Source: Thermohalobaculum sp039184865 (lineage in GTDB: Bacteria > Pseudomonadota > Alphaproteobacteria > Rhodobacterales > Rhodobacteraceae). From it: DNA of 64,000 bases. The DNA is taken from positions 1-64,000 of the forward strand of contig JBCDAV010000007.1 in assembly GCA_039184865.1 (NCBI GenBank), in the 5' to 3' direction. Under the pieces are notes generated by a model. That model saw nothing but the letters and a program-made list of their open reading frames with translations. It was not told the origin of the DNA and searched no databases. Shown in pieces: positions 7,456 through 16,936 of this stretch. Both the position numbers and the translations under genes were made by a program. Position 1 is the first letter of the stretch. Each line of letters begins with the position of its first letter.

Positions 7456-10400
7456 CTATTCGGCAGCGAGGGGAATGCCCTCGAGCCGATCTTCCAGTTC
7501 GTCGCCTGCCGCGCGCATCGCAGCCAACGTCTCGTCGTCAGGACTCCAGTAGTCACGCTCCTGCGCCTCGATCAGCCGGTTGGCCAGGCGGGCGCTTGCC
7601 TGCGGATTGAGATCGCCGAGACGCCGTCGCATTTCGGGATCGAGCAGGAATGTCTCGGTCATGCGCTGATAGACCCATGGATCGACCTGCCCGGTGGTCG
7701 CCGACCAGCCGACAGAGTTGGTCACGTGGGCCTCGATCTGACGCACGCCCTCGTGTCCATGGTTCAGCATGCCTTCGTACCATTTCGGGTTCAGCGTGCG
7801 CGTCCGTGTCTCGAGCGCGACCTGCTCGGACAACGTCCGGACCTTGCCGTCGCTGCGCGTCTGATCCGAGATGTAGACGGGGGCTTCCGCGCCGCCGCGA
7901 GCCCGACGAACGGCGCGGGAAATGCCGCCGAGCGTATCGAAATAGTGGTCGATGGTGGTCACGCCCAGTTCGACCGATTCGAGGTTCTGATAGGCAAAGT
8001 CGACCTCGGCGAGAACCGCATTCATCAGATCCGGCTGCGCAGCGGGATTCCCATCGCGGCCATATGCGAAGCACTTGCGCTTCTGGAAGGTGTCCGCCAG
8101 TTCGTCCTCATCGTCCCAGGCGCCCGCATCGACCATCTGATTGACGTTCGACCCGTAGGCACCGTCGGCATTGGAGAAGACCCGGAGAGCTGCCGTGTCG
8201 AAGTCGATGTCATGCGCATCTGCGTGCGCGAGCGTGTGGGCGCGCACATGGTTCATCTCAGCTGGCTCGTCCGCGACGGCGGCGAGCCAGGCCGCCTCGG
8301 CGAGCATCCGGGTCTGGAGGGGCAGCAGGTCGCGGAAAATCCCGGACAGCGTCATGACCACGTCGATGCGCGGACGCCGGAGTTCCTCGAGCGGGATCAG
8401 TTCCGCGCCGCAGAGCCGGCCGTAGCTGTCGAATCTCGGCCGAGCGCCCATCAAGGCCATGGCCTGCGCGATCGGGCCGCCTTCGGTCTTCAGATTGTCC
8501 GACCCCCACAAGACCAGCGCGACGGATCTCGGCAGGGAATGTCCTTCCGCAAGATGGCGCTGCAGCAGGCGCTCGGCCTGCCGGGCACCGTCTTCAAGCG
8601 CGAACGTCGACGGCATCCGGAACGGATCGAACGCATGCATGTTCCGGCCGGTCGGCAACGCCTGCGGCGCCCGGATAAGGTCCGCGCCCGGCACAGGCCG
8701 AATGAACCCGCCGTTGAGCGCATGAAGGATCGCCGGCGTCTCGCTATCCGTCTGCAAATGACGCTCGGCTTCGCTCAGATCGTGTTCTGGCAAGGCCTCG
8801 GCCATCGTCGCAATCAGATCGGCGCGCACATCCTCGTTCAGCGGGTTCCCCACCACATGAAGACCGTGGGGAATCAACGACTGTTCGTATTCCAGCAACT
8901 CGACCCAGAGCGCGTCGATGTCGTTGCAACTCAGATCGAGTTCCTCGGCCTGTGCGCGGATCATCTCCTGCAATTCAACACGCTCGGGCGCGCTCGGATC
9001 CCCGGTGCGCCACCGTTCAAGCGACGCCTTCAGTTCGACGAGTCCCTTGTAAAGACCCGCTTTCGCGACTGGAGGTGTCAGATGGGTCACAATGGTCGCC
9101 GCGCCGCGCCGCTTGGCTAGGGCACCCTCGGAGGGGTTGTTCATGGCGTAGAGATAGACATTCGGCAGATCGCCGATCAGCCGGTCGGGCCAGCAATCCG
9201 GACCGAGCCCGACCTGCTTGCCGGGCATGAATTCCATCGCGCCGTGCATGCCGAAATGCAGCGCCACGTCCGCGCCAAAATCCTCGCGCAGCCAGCGATA
9301 GAAAGCGCTGAACGCGTGCGTCGGTGCGAAACCCTTCTCGAACAGCAGGCGCATCGGATCGCCTTCGTATCCGAACGCCGGTTGCACGCCGACGAAGACC
9401 TTGCCGAAATGCGCGCCCAATATGAATACGTCGCGGCCATCGGTCTGGTGCTTGCCCGGTACCGGACCCCAGGCAGCCTCGATCTCGGACAGATACCGGT
9501 CGCGTGCGACAATGGAATCCGCCGAGACGCGCGCCGCTACATTGGATTGCTGGCCGAGGATCTCGGCATTCCCCTTCAGGATCGCATCGCGAAGGTCGTC
9601 GATGGTCGCGGGAACTTCGACGTCGTATCCCTCGGCGGCCATCGCATTCAGAGTGTTGTGCAGCGACTCGAACACACCGAGATGAGCCGCCGTGCCGACA
9701 GCGCCCGCATTGGGCGGGAATCCGTACAAAACGACCGCGACCTTGCGATCGCCGATCTTGGTCTTGCGCAGGTTGACCAGGCGCGCGACGCGATCTGCCA
9801 GGCGGCCCGCGCGTTCGGGATCGGAGCGCATCGAACGCCCACCTTCGACGCGCCCACCGTATATCATCGGCCCGGTTGCGCCGTCGATCTCGGGGATCGC
9901 GACCATCATGGTCGCCTCAACCGGGGACAGTCCACGCGCGCCGTGGCGCCATTCCTCAAGCGTCTGAAACTCCAACGCGTGCGCGGCGACATACGGCACA
10001 TCCAGCGCTGCGAGCGCTTCTTCCGCTGCCTTGGTGTCGTTGTATGCCGGGCCGCCGACGAGCGAGAACCCGGTCAGGCTCAACAAAGCATCTATCCGTG
10101 GTTTGCCGCGGTCGCAAAGAAACTCGTCAATTGCCGGACGGGAGTCGAGCCCGGCCGCGAAGACCGGGATCACCCGCAGACCGCGCGATTCCAACTGCCT
10201 TATGACGCCGTCATAATGCGCAGTGTCCCCTGCGAGCACGTAGGCGCGCATCAGCAGAACACCCACGGTCCCGGTCGCACCCGTTCCCGGAAGATCGCCG
10301 AGATTGGTCGTTACCCGACGGCCCGAGAGATCCGGATGGTACAAGCCGACTTCGGGGTATTCGACAGGCGCCCGAGCCTTGAGCTGTCCGCGCAGATGTT

Positions 10401-11010
10401 CTCTCGGCCCAGCTACGTAGCGATCCAGCAGGAACCGGACCAGCGCCCCGATATTGTCGTCGGAACCGGCCATCCAGTACTGCATCGACAGGAAGTACGC
10501 GCGAACATCCTGCGCCGTGCCAGGGATGAACCGGAGGATCTTCGGCAGACGCTTGAGCATCCGCATCTGGTGCGCGCCGGAGGAGACCTTTTTCTTTCCT
10601 GATCCGCGCAAACGCTTCAGGAGCGCGATCGCGGCGGACTCCTTTGCGCCCATGTTGAACCGGCCGAGGCGCGTCAGCCGGATAACCTCACCCGCCGCCA
10701 TGCAACCGACGAAGGCATCGCAGTGCGGCGCGCGCGCTTCGAGATCGGGAAGGATCGCGCGGATGTGCTCATCCAGAAACAGCATCGTCGCCACGATAAC
10801 GTGCGCCTCGGCAACATCCGCTTTGCACCGCTCAAGCGCTGCGGGGTCCGAGGACCATTCCGCCGCCGCATGAAGATCGAGCTGCAGGCCCGGAATGTCG
10901 CGTTTCAGTGCCTTGCGCGCGCGCTCGATCGGCGCAGCCAGATGGCTGTCGAGCGTGACGATCACCACCCGGACGGGTGGCGCGTCAGCGGGCGAAATGC
11001 GCTTTGGCAT
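7456..11010 (-). CDS. bchH: Magnesium chelatase subunit H
   Basis: The large, porphyrin-binding catalytic subunit of Mg chelatase (1184 residues, the usual size), which inserts Mg2+ into protoporphyrin IX with BchI and BchD. It has CobN/BchH family blocks such as HFGMHGAMEFMPGKQVGLGPDCWPD-type sequence (about two-thirds through), YAMNNPSEGALAKRRG, and a C-terminal GMLNHGHEGVRQIEAHVTN-type block. The start is taken as ATG at 11010 (MPKRISPADAPPVRVVIVT), where family similarity begins; this overlaps bchB by 26 bases. Earlier in-frame ATGs lie inside bchB and add only arginine-rich shadow sequence. Confidence 0.96.
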   Translation of the reverse strand: MPKRISPADAPPVRVVIVTLDSHLAAPIERARKALKRDIPGLQLDLHAAAEWSSDPAALERCKADVAEAHVIVATMLFLDEHIRAILPDLEARAPHCDAFVGCMAAGEVIRLTRLGRFNMGAKESAAIALLKRLRGSGKKKVSSGAHQMRMLKRLPKILRFIPGTAQDVRAYFLSMQYWMAGSDDNIGALVRFLLDRYVAGPREHLRGQLKARAPVEYPEVGLYHPDLSGRRVTTNLGDLPGTGATGTVGVLLMRAYVLAGDTAHYDGVIRQLESRGLRVIPVFAAGLDSRPAIDEFLCDRGKPRIDALLSLTGFSLVGGPAYNDTKAAEEALAALDVPYVAAHALEFQTLEEWRHGARGLSPVEATMMVAIPEIDGATGPMIYGGRVEGGRSMRSDPERAGRLADRVARLVNLRKTKIGDRKVAVVLYGFPPNAGAVGTAAHLGVFESLHNTLNAMAAEGYDVEVPATIDDLRDAILKGNAEILGQQSNVAARVSADSIVARDRYLSEIEAAWGPVPGKHQTDGRDVFILGAHFGKVFVGVQPAFGYEGDPMRLLFEKGFAPTHAFSAFYRWLREDFGADVALHFGMHGAMEFMPGKQVGLGPDCWPDRLIGDLPNVYLYAMNNPSEGALAKRRGAATIVTHLTPPVAKAGLYKGLVELKASLERWRTGDPSAPERVELQEMIRAQAEELDLSCNDIDALWVELLEYEQSLIPHGLHVVGNPLNEDVRADLIATMAEALPEHDLSEAERHLQTDSETPAILHALNGGFIRPVPGADLIRAPQALPTGRNMHAFDPFRMPSTFALEDGARQAERLLQRHLAEGHSLPRSVALVLWGSDNLKTEGGPIAQAMALMGARPRFDSYGRLCGAELIPLEELRRPRIDVVMTLSGIFRDLLPLQTRMLAEAAWLAAVADEPAEMNHVRAHTLAHADAHDIDFDTAALRVFSNADGAYGSNVNQMVDAGAWDDEDELADTFQKRKCFAYGRDGNPAAQPDLMNAVLAEVDFAYQNLESVELGVTTIDHYFDTLGGISRAVRRARGGAEAPVYISDQTRSDGKVRTLSEQVALETRTRTLNPKWYEGMLNHGHEGVRQIEAHVTNSVGWSATTGQVDPWVYQRMTETFLLDPEMRRRLGDLNPQASARLANRLIEAQERDYWSPDDETLAAMRAAGDELEDRLEGIPLAAE

Positions 11011-12538
11011 CGTAGAGCGTCTCGACATCGATAACGGCGCGACCTTGCTCGACCGCGAACTTCTCTGTGTTGCGCCTGGCCTTGCCGCGCACGAAAAACG
11101 GGATCTTGCGAAGTTCCTTTTCGGCATCCGGATGCCAGCTCGGGGCACCCTTCACATTCGCTGCAGCAGTGTTCTCCGCACTGACTGCCTGTTGAACTTC
11201 GGGAACTTCCTCGGGTTGCGTCGAGGGAGCGTGGCCGCCGAGATGCGACGGACCGGCATGATCGTGAAACTCGAAATCCTCGCGGAACATCGTGAGAAGA
11301 TGCTCCTCGAGCCCCATAACCAGCGGATGGATCAACGTGTCGAACAGGACGTTGGCACCTTCCCACCCCATGACGGGCGAGTAGCGCGCAGGGTAGTCCT
11401 GAACGTGGACAGGCGCCGAGATCACGGCACATGGAATACCCAGGCGCTTGGCCATGTGGCGTTCCATCTGAGTGCCCAGGATCATTTCGGGCTGAGCCGC
11501 TTCAATGGCTTTTTCGACATCGAGGTAGTCGTCGGTGATCAGCGGCTCGACGCCGTATTCCTTCGCAGCCGTTCGCAGATCGCGGGCGAATTCGCGATTG
11601 TAACACCCCAGTCCGACGACCTCGAAACCCATCTCCTGAGCCGAGATCCGTGCCGCCGCGATCGCGTGCGTTGCGTCACCGAAAATGAAGACCCGTTTGC
11701 CGGTCAGATAAGTCGAGTCGACCGAGCGCGACCACCAGGGCAGCCGCAGATTGCTCTCATCCGTGATGACGGTCCGCCCGATGATGCGGCTGATCTCCGC
11801 GACGAAATCGCGGGTCGCGCCGACCCCCATCGGAACGACCTTCGTCCTCGGCTGATTATATGTTTTCTCGAGCCAGCGCGCGGCGCTGTCTGCGATCTCG
11901 GGGTAGAGAACCACGTTGAAATGCGCCGCGGCGAGCCGTCCGATATCGTTCGGTTCCGCACCCATTGGCGCGCAGACATTGATCGAGATCCCGAGGCTTT
12001 CCAGAATGCGCGTGACTTCCATCACGTCGTCGCGGTGTCTGAACCCGAGCGCCGTCGGTCCGAGGATGTTGCAGCTCAATTCCGGCGTGCGCTCCATCGG
12101 CAGGGCCATGTGGCGAACGATCTGATAGAAGGTCTCGCCCGCGCCCCAGTTCTCCTTGCGCTGATAGGACGGCAGCTCCAACGGAATCACCGGAACGGGA
12201 AGACCAAGGGCGGCAGCGAGTCCACCCGGATCGTCCTGGATCAACTCGGCGGTGCAGGATGCACCGACAATCAGGGCCTGGGGCTGGAAACGCTCGTAAG
12301 CATCAAGGCAGGCATCCTTGAAGAGCGTCGCTGTATCTGAGCCGAGATCGCGCGCCTGAAATGTCGTGTACGTCACCGGCGGGCGGTGATCGCGCCGCTC
12401 GATCATCGTGAAGAGCAGGTCGGCGTAGGTATCCCCCTGCGGCGCATGCAGAACGTAGTGGAGGCCGCTCATCCCGGTCGCGATCCGCATCGCACCTACA
12501 TGCGGCGGACCCTCGTATGTCCACACGCTCAGTTTCAT
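10985..12538 (-). CDS. bchB: Dark-operative protochlorophyllide reductase subunit B
   Basis: A 517-residue catalytic MoFe-like subunit, partner of BchN. It begins MKLSVWTYEGPPHVGAMRIA. Asp36 (HAPQGD36TYADL), the unusual fourth ligand of the NB cluster, is at the expected position, and the GASCTAELIQDD motif is present. A low-complexity Pro/Ala/Glu linker (about residues 425-460) precedes the C-terminal WHPDAEKELRKIPFFVRGKARRN domain. The ATG overlaps the bchN stop by four bases. Confidence 0.97.
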   Translation of the reverse strand: MKLSVWTYEGPPHVGAMRIATGMSGLHYVLHAPQGDTYADLLFTMIERRDHRPPVTYTTFQARDLGSDTATLFKDACLDAYERFQPQALIVGASCTAELIQDDPGGLAAALGLPVPVIPLELPSYQRKENWGAGETFYQIVRHMALPMERTPELSCNILGPTALGFRHRDDVMEVTRILESLGISINVCAPMGAEPNDIGRLAAAHFNVVLYPEIADSAARWLEKTYNQPRTKVVPMGVGATRDFVAEISRIIGRTVITDESNLRLPWWSRSVDSTYLTGKRVFIFGDATHAIAAARISAQEMGFEVVGLGCYNREFARDLRTAAKEYGVEPLITDDYLDVEKAIEAAQPEMILGTQMERHMAKRLGIPCAVISAPVHVQDYPARYSPVMGWEGANVLFDTLIHPLVMGLEEHLLTMFREDFEFHDHAGPSHLGGHAPSTQPEEVPEVQQAVSAENTAAANVKGAPSWHPDAEKELRKIPFFVRGKARRNTEKFAVEQGRAVIDVETLYDAKAHFAR

Positions 12539-13800
12539 ACCGTCAGCCTTTCCGTGCGGCGCAGCGGACGGGCGAACAGTTCGGCTAGATCGGCGGCCTG
12601 CTCATACCCATGCACCGGCGAGAATACGAGCTCGATCGCCCACTTCGTCCGCAGTCCCTCTGCTTCGAGCGGATTTGCAAGGCCAAGGCCGCACACCGTC
12701 AGATCGGGACGCTGATCCCGGCATCTGTCGAGCTGGCGGTCGACGTCCTGCCCTTCCGACAACACCGGGCCATAGGGCAGCATCGCGAGATCCGGCGCCA
12801 TGATTTCGCTGTGAATGTACGGGGCTCCGACCTCGATCGGCGTCATGCCGCATTCGCGGGTGAGGAACCGCGCCAAAGGAATCTCGAGCTGACTGTCAGG
12901 AAAGAAGAAGATCGACTTGTCCGTCAGCGTCGTCGCAACGCGTGCCACGGCGTCTCTTGCACGGGCGCGCGGCGACTCCGTCACAGCCTGAAAACGTTCA
13001 TCCGACACACCGAACGCGCGCGCCGCTGCTCGCAGCCAATGCGTGGTGCCTTCCTCGCCGAACGGAAACGGAGCGGAGAGGCGCTGTGCTCCGCGGCGAT
13101 CAAGCGCCTTGGCTGTCGCGCCGAGGAAAGGTTGTGCCAGCAGGTAGTGGGTTCCAGGCCCGATCCCCGGCACATCGTCGCGCCGGCGCGCCGGCAGGCA
13201 GCTTACCGCATCGATGCCCATATCCCGGAAAAGCCGCAGGAACTGATCTTCGACCACATCCGGGAGCGCCCCGACGATCGTCAACTGCTTGTCGGCGGAG
13301 TCGGGAAGCGTCGGGACCATCGCTTCGAGGCAGGCGTCCTCGCCTTCCGTAAACGTGGTCTCGATACCGCTTCCCGAATAGTTCAGAACCCGCACATGCG
13401 GAGCGTGTTTCTGCGTCAGACGCTCGGCGGCCCGGGAGAGATCAAGCTTGATGACCTCTGAGGGGCAGGAGCCGACGAGGAAGAGTTGACGAATGTCCGG
13501 CCTGCGCTCGAGTAGGCGCTCGACCTCGCGGTCCAGTTCGTCGTTGGCGTCGGTCAGTCCGGCGAGATCCTTCTCCTCCATGATCGCGGTGCCGAACCGC
13601 GGTTCGGCAAAGATCATCACGCCCGCCGCCGACTGCAGCAGGTGCGCGCAGGTCCGCGACCCGACCACCAGGAAGAAGGCGTCCTGCATCTTGCGGTGCA
13701 GCCAGATGATTCCCGTCAACCCGCAGAAGACTTCCCGCTGGCCACGTTCCTTCAGAATTGGCGCCTGCCCACAGCCGTCTGGAATGAATGGCCGGTTCAT
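12535..13800 (-). CDS. bchN: Dark-operative protochlorophyllide reductase subunit N
   Basis: A 421-residue partner of BchB. The three cysteine ligands of the NB cluster are at the family positions: Cys26 (REVFCGLTG), Cys51 (GSRTCAHLL) and Cys112 (LVGSCPSEV). The ATG at 13800 overlaps the bchF stop (ATGA); upstream in-frame codons are shadow of bchF. Confidence 0.97.
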   Translation of the reverse strand: MNRPFIPDGCGQAPILKERGQREVFCGLTGIIWLHRKMQDAFFLVVGSRTCAHLLQSAAGVMIFAEPRFGTAIMEEKDLAGLTDANDELDREVERLLERRPDIRQLFLVGSCPSEVIKLDLSRAAERLTQKHAPHVRVLNYSGSGIETTFTEGEDACLEAMVPTLPDSADKQLTIVGALPDVVEDQFLRLFRDMGIDAVSCLPARRRDDVPGIGPGTHYLLAQPFLGATAKALDRRGAQRLSAPFPFGEEGTTHWLRAAARAFGVSDERFQAVTESPRARARDAVARVATTLTDKSIFFFPDSQLEIPLARFLTRECGMTPIEVGAPYIHSEIMAPDLAMLPYGPVLSEGQDVDRQLDRCRDQRPDLTVCGLGLANPLEAEGLRTKWAIELVFSPVHGYEQAADLAELFARPLRRTERLTV

Positions 13801-14285
13801 GCCGGAGCTCCGGCAGCGTCCAGTCGTGCCGCCCTGAGTTTCAGCAGGAACTGCGTGGCATTGACGACATAGGCCGCGTATGCCGCGACTGCGATCCACA
13901 TCTGAGTTTCGGCGGCAACACCGGCAAAAAGGGAGATCATGTAGGCCGTGTGCAGGGCGATCACGACAAAGGAAAAGACGTCTTCCCAGAAGAATGCCGG
14001 GGCCAGAAGATATTGACCAAAAACGACTTTTTCCCAGATCGCGCCGGTCACCATGATCAGGTAAAGGAACATCGTCTTGATCACGACGGACAGGGTCGCC
14101 TCCCAAAGCCCATCGCCGGTCGCGAGGAACCGCACGACCAATCCGAGTGAAATCAGAAAAACGCCGAACTGCAGCGGCGCCAGAATCCCTTGCACGACCG
14201 TCCAGGGAGTCTCGTCCCGGCGCACACGCTGTTCCGGCGTGTAAAGCGGCACGGAACGGCGATCGATTGCAGCCTGCGCGGCCAT
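13797..14285 (-). CDS. bchF: 3-vinyl bacteriochlorophyllide hydratase
   Basis: A 162-residue membrane protein with about four hydrophobic helices. It hydrates the C3 vinyl group on the way to bacteriochlorophyllide a. It shows the family stretches LYTPEQRVRRDETPWTVVQG, FGQYLLAPAFFWEDVFS and MWIAVAAYAAYVVNATQFLLKLR. The start is ATG at 14285 behind a GGGAGAGA site; an in-frame ATG 69 bp upstream adds non-homologous sequence. It is the first gene of the bchFNBHLM-lhaA-puhAB-acsF-puhE-hemA operon. Confidence 0.93.
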   Translation of the reverse strand: MAAQAAIDRRSVPLYTPEQRVRRDETPWTVVQGILAPLQFGVFLISLGLVVRFLATGDGLWEATLSVVIKTMFLYLIMVTGAIWEKVVFGQYLLAPAFFWEDVFSFVVIALHTAYMISLFAGVAAETQMWIAVAAYAAYVVNATQFLLKLRAARLDAAGAPA

Positions 14286-14344
14286 CTTATCTCTCTCCCT
14301 GATCACGAGGATTTTTAACGAGAGTAGTGCTCCGACCGAAAAAG

Positions 14345-14362
14345 TGTCAATCAAAACTTACG
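14345..14362. promoter_or_regulatory. PpsR/CrtJ-like half-conserved palindrome (bchF side, site 1)
   Basis: TGTCAATCAAAACTTACG against the known consensus TGTCN10GACA: the left half is perfect and the right half is degenerate. It lies 60 bp upstream of the bchF start and six bases from site 2, a tandem arrangement typical of PpsR/CrtJ targets. Confidence 0.5.
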
Positions 14363-14368
14363 CAAATG

Positions 14369-14386
14369 TGTCACCTCAAACTTGCA
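14369..14386. promoter_or_regulatory. PpsR/CrtJ-like half-conserved palindrome (bchF side, site 2)
   Basis: TGTCACCTCAAACTTGCA: perfect left half, weak right half. It resembles site 1 as an imperfect direct repeat 24 bp away (TGTCA-N-TCAAA-CTT-GCA pattern). Confidence 0.45.
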
Positions 14387-14515
14387 GAGATTCGGCGTGT
14401 TGCCCGATCTGAGCCAATTTCCGCTCTCTGACGGCGCAACTCACCGGCAGATTGACGGAGATCTCGGTAAATCTGACCTCAAATCATGACATTTTGCGCG
14501 ACTCGCCTCTCAAGC

Positions 14516-14533
14516 TGTCAGTTCTATTTGACG
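14516..14533. promoter_or_regulatory. PpsR/CrtJ-like palindrome upstream of ppaA
   Basis: TGTCAGTTCTATTTGACG matches TGTCN10GACA with one mismatch at the last base. Its position about 110 bp upstream of ppaA suggests autoregulation of the ppaA-ppsR pair or a remote operator for bchF. Confidence 0.55.
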
Positions 14534-14645
14534 GTCACGCCGATTCATGGTTGTTTTTCTCTGGGCGCTCTTCATCACGCACGCGCCTCGCACAGCCGGT
14601 CTCACCATCCGCAACCGCGGTGCAGAGTCGGCAGCAAGGGTTGAC

Positions 14646-15476
14646 ATGGACGGTCACGAGACAGCCAGCGCTCACGAGCGCAGCCCCTTCGAAACGGAGA
14701 TGCCGCAGGACCGCACGGCCCTGCCGTTCGACGCGCTCGAGACGATCACTCGAGAACTTGTCAGCCGCCTGAATCGGAAACTGCCCAAGAGCGCTGATTA
14801 CGCCGCCTACGACGACACACTTTCGGACGAAGATCTCGACGGTTTTTGCGATGCTCTGGTCTGCGACGACTCGGGACGATTCCGCGTGATCTTCGAAGAT
14901 CTCCGCTTGCGGGGCAGGACGCTCGAGTCGCTGTGTCTGCGGTGTATCGCTCCCGCCGCGCGGCGGCTCGGCGACCGTTGGGTATCTGACGACGCTGGCT
15001 TTCTAGAGGTCACACTCGGTTTGACACGGCTGCACGGGCTGCAGCGCCAGCTCCGGGACGACTTCGCTGCGCGCAACCGGATGCAGTTGCCAAACGCCTC
15101 CGCATTGTTTTCGCCCGTGCCCGGAGAGACGCATGTCCTCGGCGTGACGATGGCTGCCGACTTCTTCCGGCGCGCAGGTTGGGCCGTCGATCTGAACATG
15201 GCCCAGGACCCGGATCGCATCGTCGAGATGGTGATTGCGGGCCGATACCAGCTGGTCGGGTTCTCAGCCGGCTGCCGCTCGGTGATCCCGGATCTCGAGT
15301 CGATCATTCCGCGCATCAGAAATGTCCAGCCACAGCCAAAGATCGTTCTCGGCGGTCACCTCGTTAGCTTGGAGCCCGATCTTGTCGACCGTCTTGGTCT
15401 GGACGGTGCATTCACCGAGGTCACGACAGCGCCGTTTTCCTGTTATTCGCTGCTCTCCGAAGCACTTGAGTGTTGA
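14646..15476 (+). CDS. ppaA: PpaA/AerR-type B12-binding regulator of photosynthesis
   Basis: A 276-residue cytoplasmic regulator. An N-terminal helical region (about residues 20-120) is followed by a vitamin-B12-binding/SCHIC-like Rossmann domain (from the GETHVLGVTMAADFFRRAGW segment to the end, GFSAGCRSV, KIVLGGHLV). PpaA/AerR proteins bind cobalamin and act as antirepressors of PpsR/CrtJ; the canonical DxHxxG motif of B12 enzymes is absent, as in this family. The start is ATG at 14646 with an AAGGG site; a second candidate is ATG at 14700. It is 60 bp upstream of ppsR, the partner gene. Confidence 0.9.
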   Translation: MDGHETASAHERSPFETEMPQDRTALPFDALETITRELVSRLNRKLPKSADYAAYDDTLSDEDLDGFCDALVCDDSGRFRVIFEDLRLRGRTLESLCLRCIAPAARRLGDRWVSDDAGFLEVTLGLTRLHGLQRQLRDDFAARNRMQLPNASALFSPVPGETHVLGVTMAADFFRRAGWAVDLNMAQDPDRIVEMVIAGRYQLVGFSAGCRSVIPDLESIIPRIRNVQPQPKIVLGGHLVSLEPDLVDRLGLDGAFTEVTTAPFSCYSLLSEALEC

Positions 15477-15536
15477 CAGAACGGCGTCGTTGTTGAGCTT
15501 GGCGATGAGCAGTAAAAAAGACCTTGAGCGTCGGCA

Positions 15537-16931
15537 ATGAACGCACATTTCCTTCGGGAAGACATTCTCGATATCGACCTTCCGAAGAACTTTGTGGCGC
15601 TGATCTCATCGGTCTCGGACATATCGTTCATCACCGACCGGGACGGGGTGATCCTCGATCTCATCTGGAATGTCGACGGTCACGACGATTTCGATCCGAA
15701 GACGCTTTTCGGCAAGCGGCTGACCGACATCGTCACTGAAGAGTGCCATCCGAAGATCGCGGAGATGCTCAACGCGGAGGGGCCTGACCAGGGCGGTCGC
15801 CAGCGCGAGATCAACCACAACGTCGAAGGGTTGGACGAATTTCCGGTTCGTTACAGTGCCGTCGGCGCCGGCGACTCGGTTATCTTTCTCGGGCACGAAA
15901 TCCGGGCGATTGCGACGCTTCAGACACGCCTGATCGAAGCTCAGAGGGCGCTCGACGAAGATTACAGCCGCCTGCGCCAGCTCGAGACGCAGTATCGCGT
16001 GCTGTTTCAGACGTCATCGGAAGCGCTGCTCGTCGTCGACGCGTCCACGGGCCGTGTCGAGGATGCGAATTCTGCTGCGGCCCAGATCCTCGGGAAAGAT
16101 CGAAGCGACGTGAAAGGCGACGCGCTCGAGGGGCTCTTTGTCAGCGATACCTGGCCCGCGCTCCGCGAGGCGATTCACAGCGTCAACACGACGGGTCAGC
16201 AGGACATTTTCACGGGTCGGCTCGAACACTCCGGCGATGACATCGAGTGTAGCCTGTCGATCTTCCGCGCTGCCAGTTCGACGATGATACTTTGTACGCT
16301 CACGCGCGGGGACAAGGCGGGCGCGCTTGCCGGCGGCGTAGAAGACCTGCTCATCGGAATGGTCGCTCGAATCCCGGATGCCATGGTCCTGACGGATGCA
16401 TCGGGCGAGATCCAGTGGTGCAATGATGCATTCCTCGGCATGGCGGAAGTTGCGCTGCAATCGCAGATCGACGGCGAGCCCCTTGCACGTTTCCTTGGGC
16501 GCCCGGGCGTCGAGATCGACATCATCATCGAGAACGCGCGCGAGCATGGGCGGCTGAGAGCGTTTTCGTCGGTGATCACCGGCGCGTTCGGGTCGGAGAC
16601 GCGCGTCGAGATCTCGGTGGCTGCGTTGTCCGAGCCGCGTCCGATGATCGGATTCGTGATGCGCGATATCAGCCGCTACGACCAGATCCCCGCGCGCAAG
16701 CCCGAACGCAACCAAGAAGCGCTGTCCGATATGATGAACCTGGTCGGGTCGGTTCCGTTGAAAGATCTCGTGCGCGCGTCGACCGATGAAATCGAGAAGA
16801 TGTGCATCGAGGCGGCGCTCAAGAAGACCGGAAACAACCGCGCCTCAGCCGCAGAGATGCTCGGGCTCAGCCGACAAAGCCTTTACGTGAAACTGCGCAG
16901 GTTCGGATTGCTCGAGAAGGACGGAGCCTAG
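15537..16931 (+). CDS. ppsR: PpsR/CrtJ transcriptional repressor of photosynthesis genes
   Basis: A 464-residue regulator with three PAS-like domains and a C-terminal Fis-type helix-turn-helix (GNNRASAAEMLGLSRQSLYVKLRRFG, about residues 430-455). A coiled region (LQTRLIEAQRALDEDYSRLRQLETQYR) links PAS domains around residues 125-155. Cys253 (MILCTL) and Cys423 (EKMCIEAAL, just before the HTH) fit the positions of the redox-responsive cysteines reported for R. sphaeroides PpsR (251 and 424). Aerobic repression of bch, crt and puc genes through TGTCN10GACA palindromes is established for the family, and matching sites occur in this window. Confidence 0.96.
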   Translation: MNAHFLREDILDIDLPKNFVALISSVSDISFITDRDGVILDLIWNVDGHDDFDPKTLFGKRLTDIVTEECHPKIAEMLNAEGPDQGGRQREINHNVEGLDEFPVRYSAVGAGDSVIFLGHEIRAIATLQTRLIEAQRALDEDYSRLRQLETQYRVLFQTSSEALLVVDASTGRVEDANSAAAQILGKDRSDVKGDALEGLFVSDTWPALREAIHSVNTTGQQDIFTGRLEHSGDDIECSLSIFRAASSTMILCTLTRGDKAGALAGGVEDLLIGMVARIPDAMVLTDASGEIQWCNDAFLGMAEVALQSQIDGEPLARFLGRPGVEIDIIIENAREHGRLRAFSSVITGAFGSETRVEISVAALSEPRPMIGFVMRDISRYDQIPARKPERNQEALSDMMNLVGSVPLKDLVRASTDEIEKMCIEAALKKTGNNRASAAEMLGLSRQSLYVKLRRFGLLEKDGA

Positions 16932-16936
16932 TCCGG

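Larger units (their letters stand above)
14286..14645. promoter_or_regulatory. Divergent control region bchF / ppaA
   Basis: A 360 bp AT-richer non-coding stretch between the divergent bchF operon and ppaA. It holds three PpsR/CrtJ-like palindromes (listed separately) and no convincing gene. Dual promoters for the long bch-puh operon and for the regulator genes are expected here. I could not assign -35/-10 boxes with confidence. Confidence 0.7.

Noticed and set aside
7204..9120. Long plus-strand open frame (638 codons) opposite bchL and bchH
   Set aside because: Antisense to two unequivocal genes; the composition is shadow-like and there is no ribosome-binding site.
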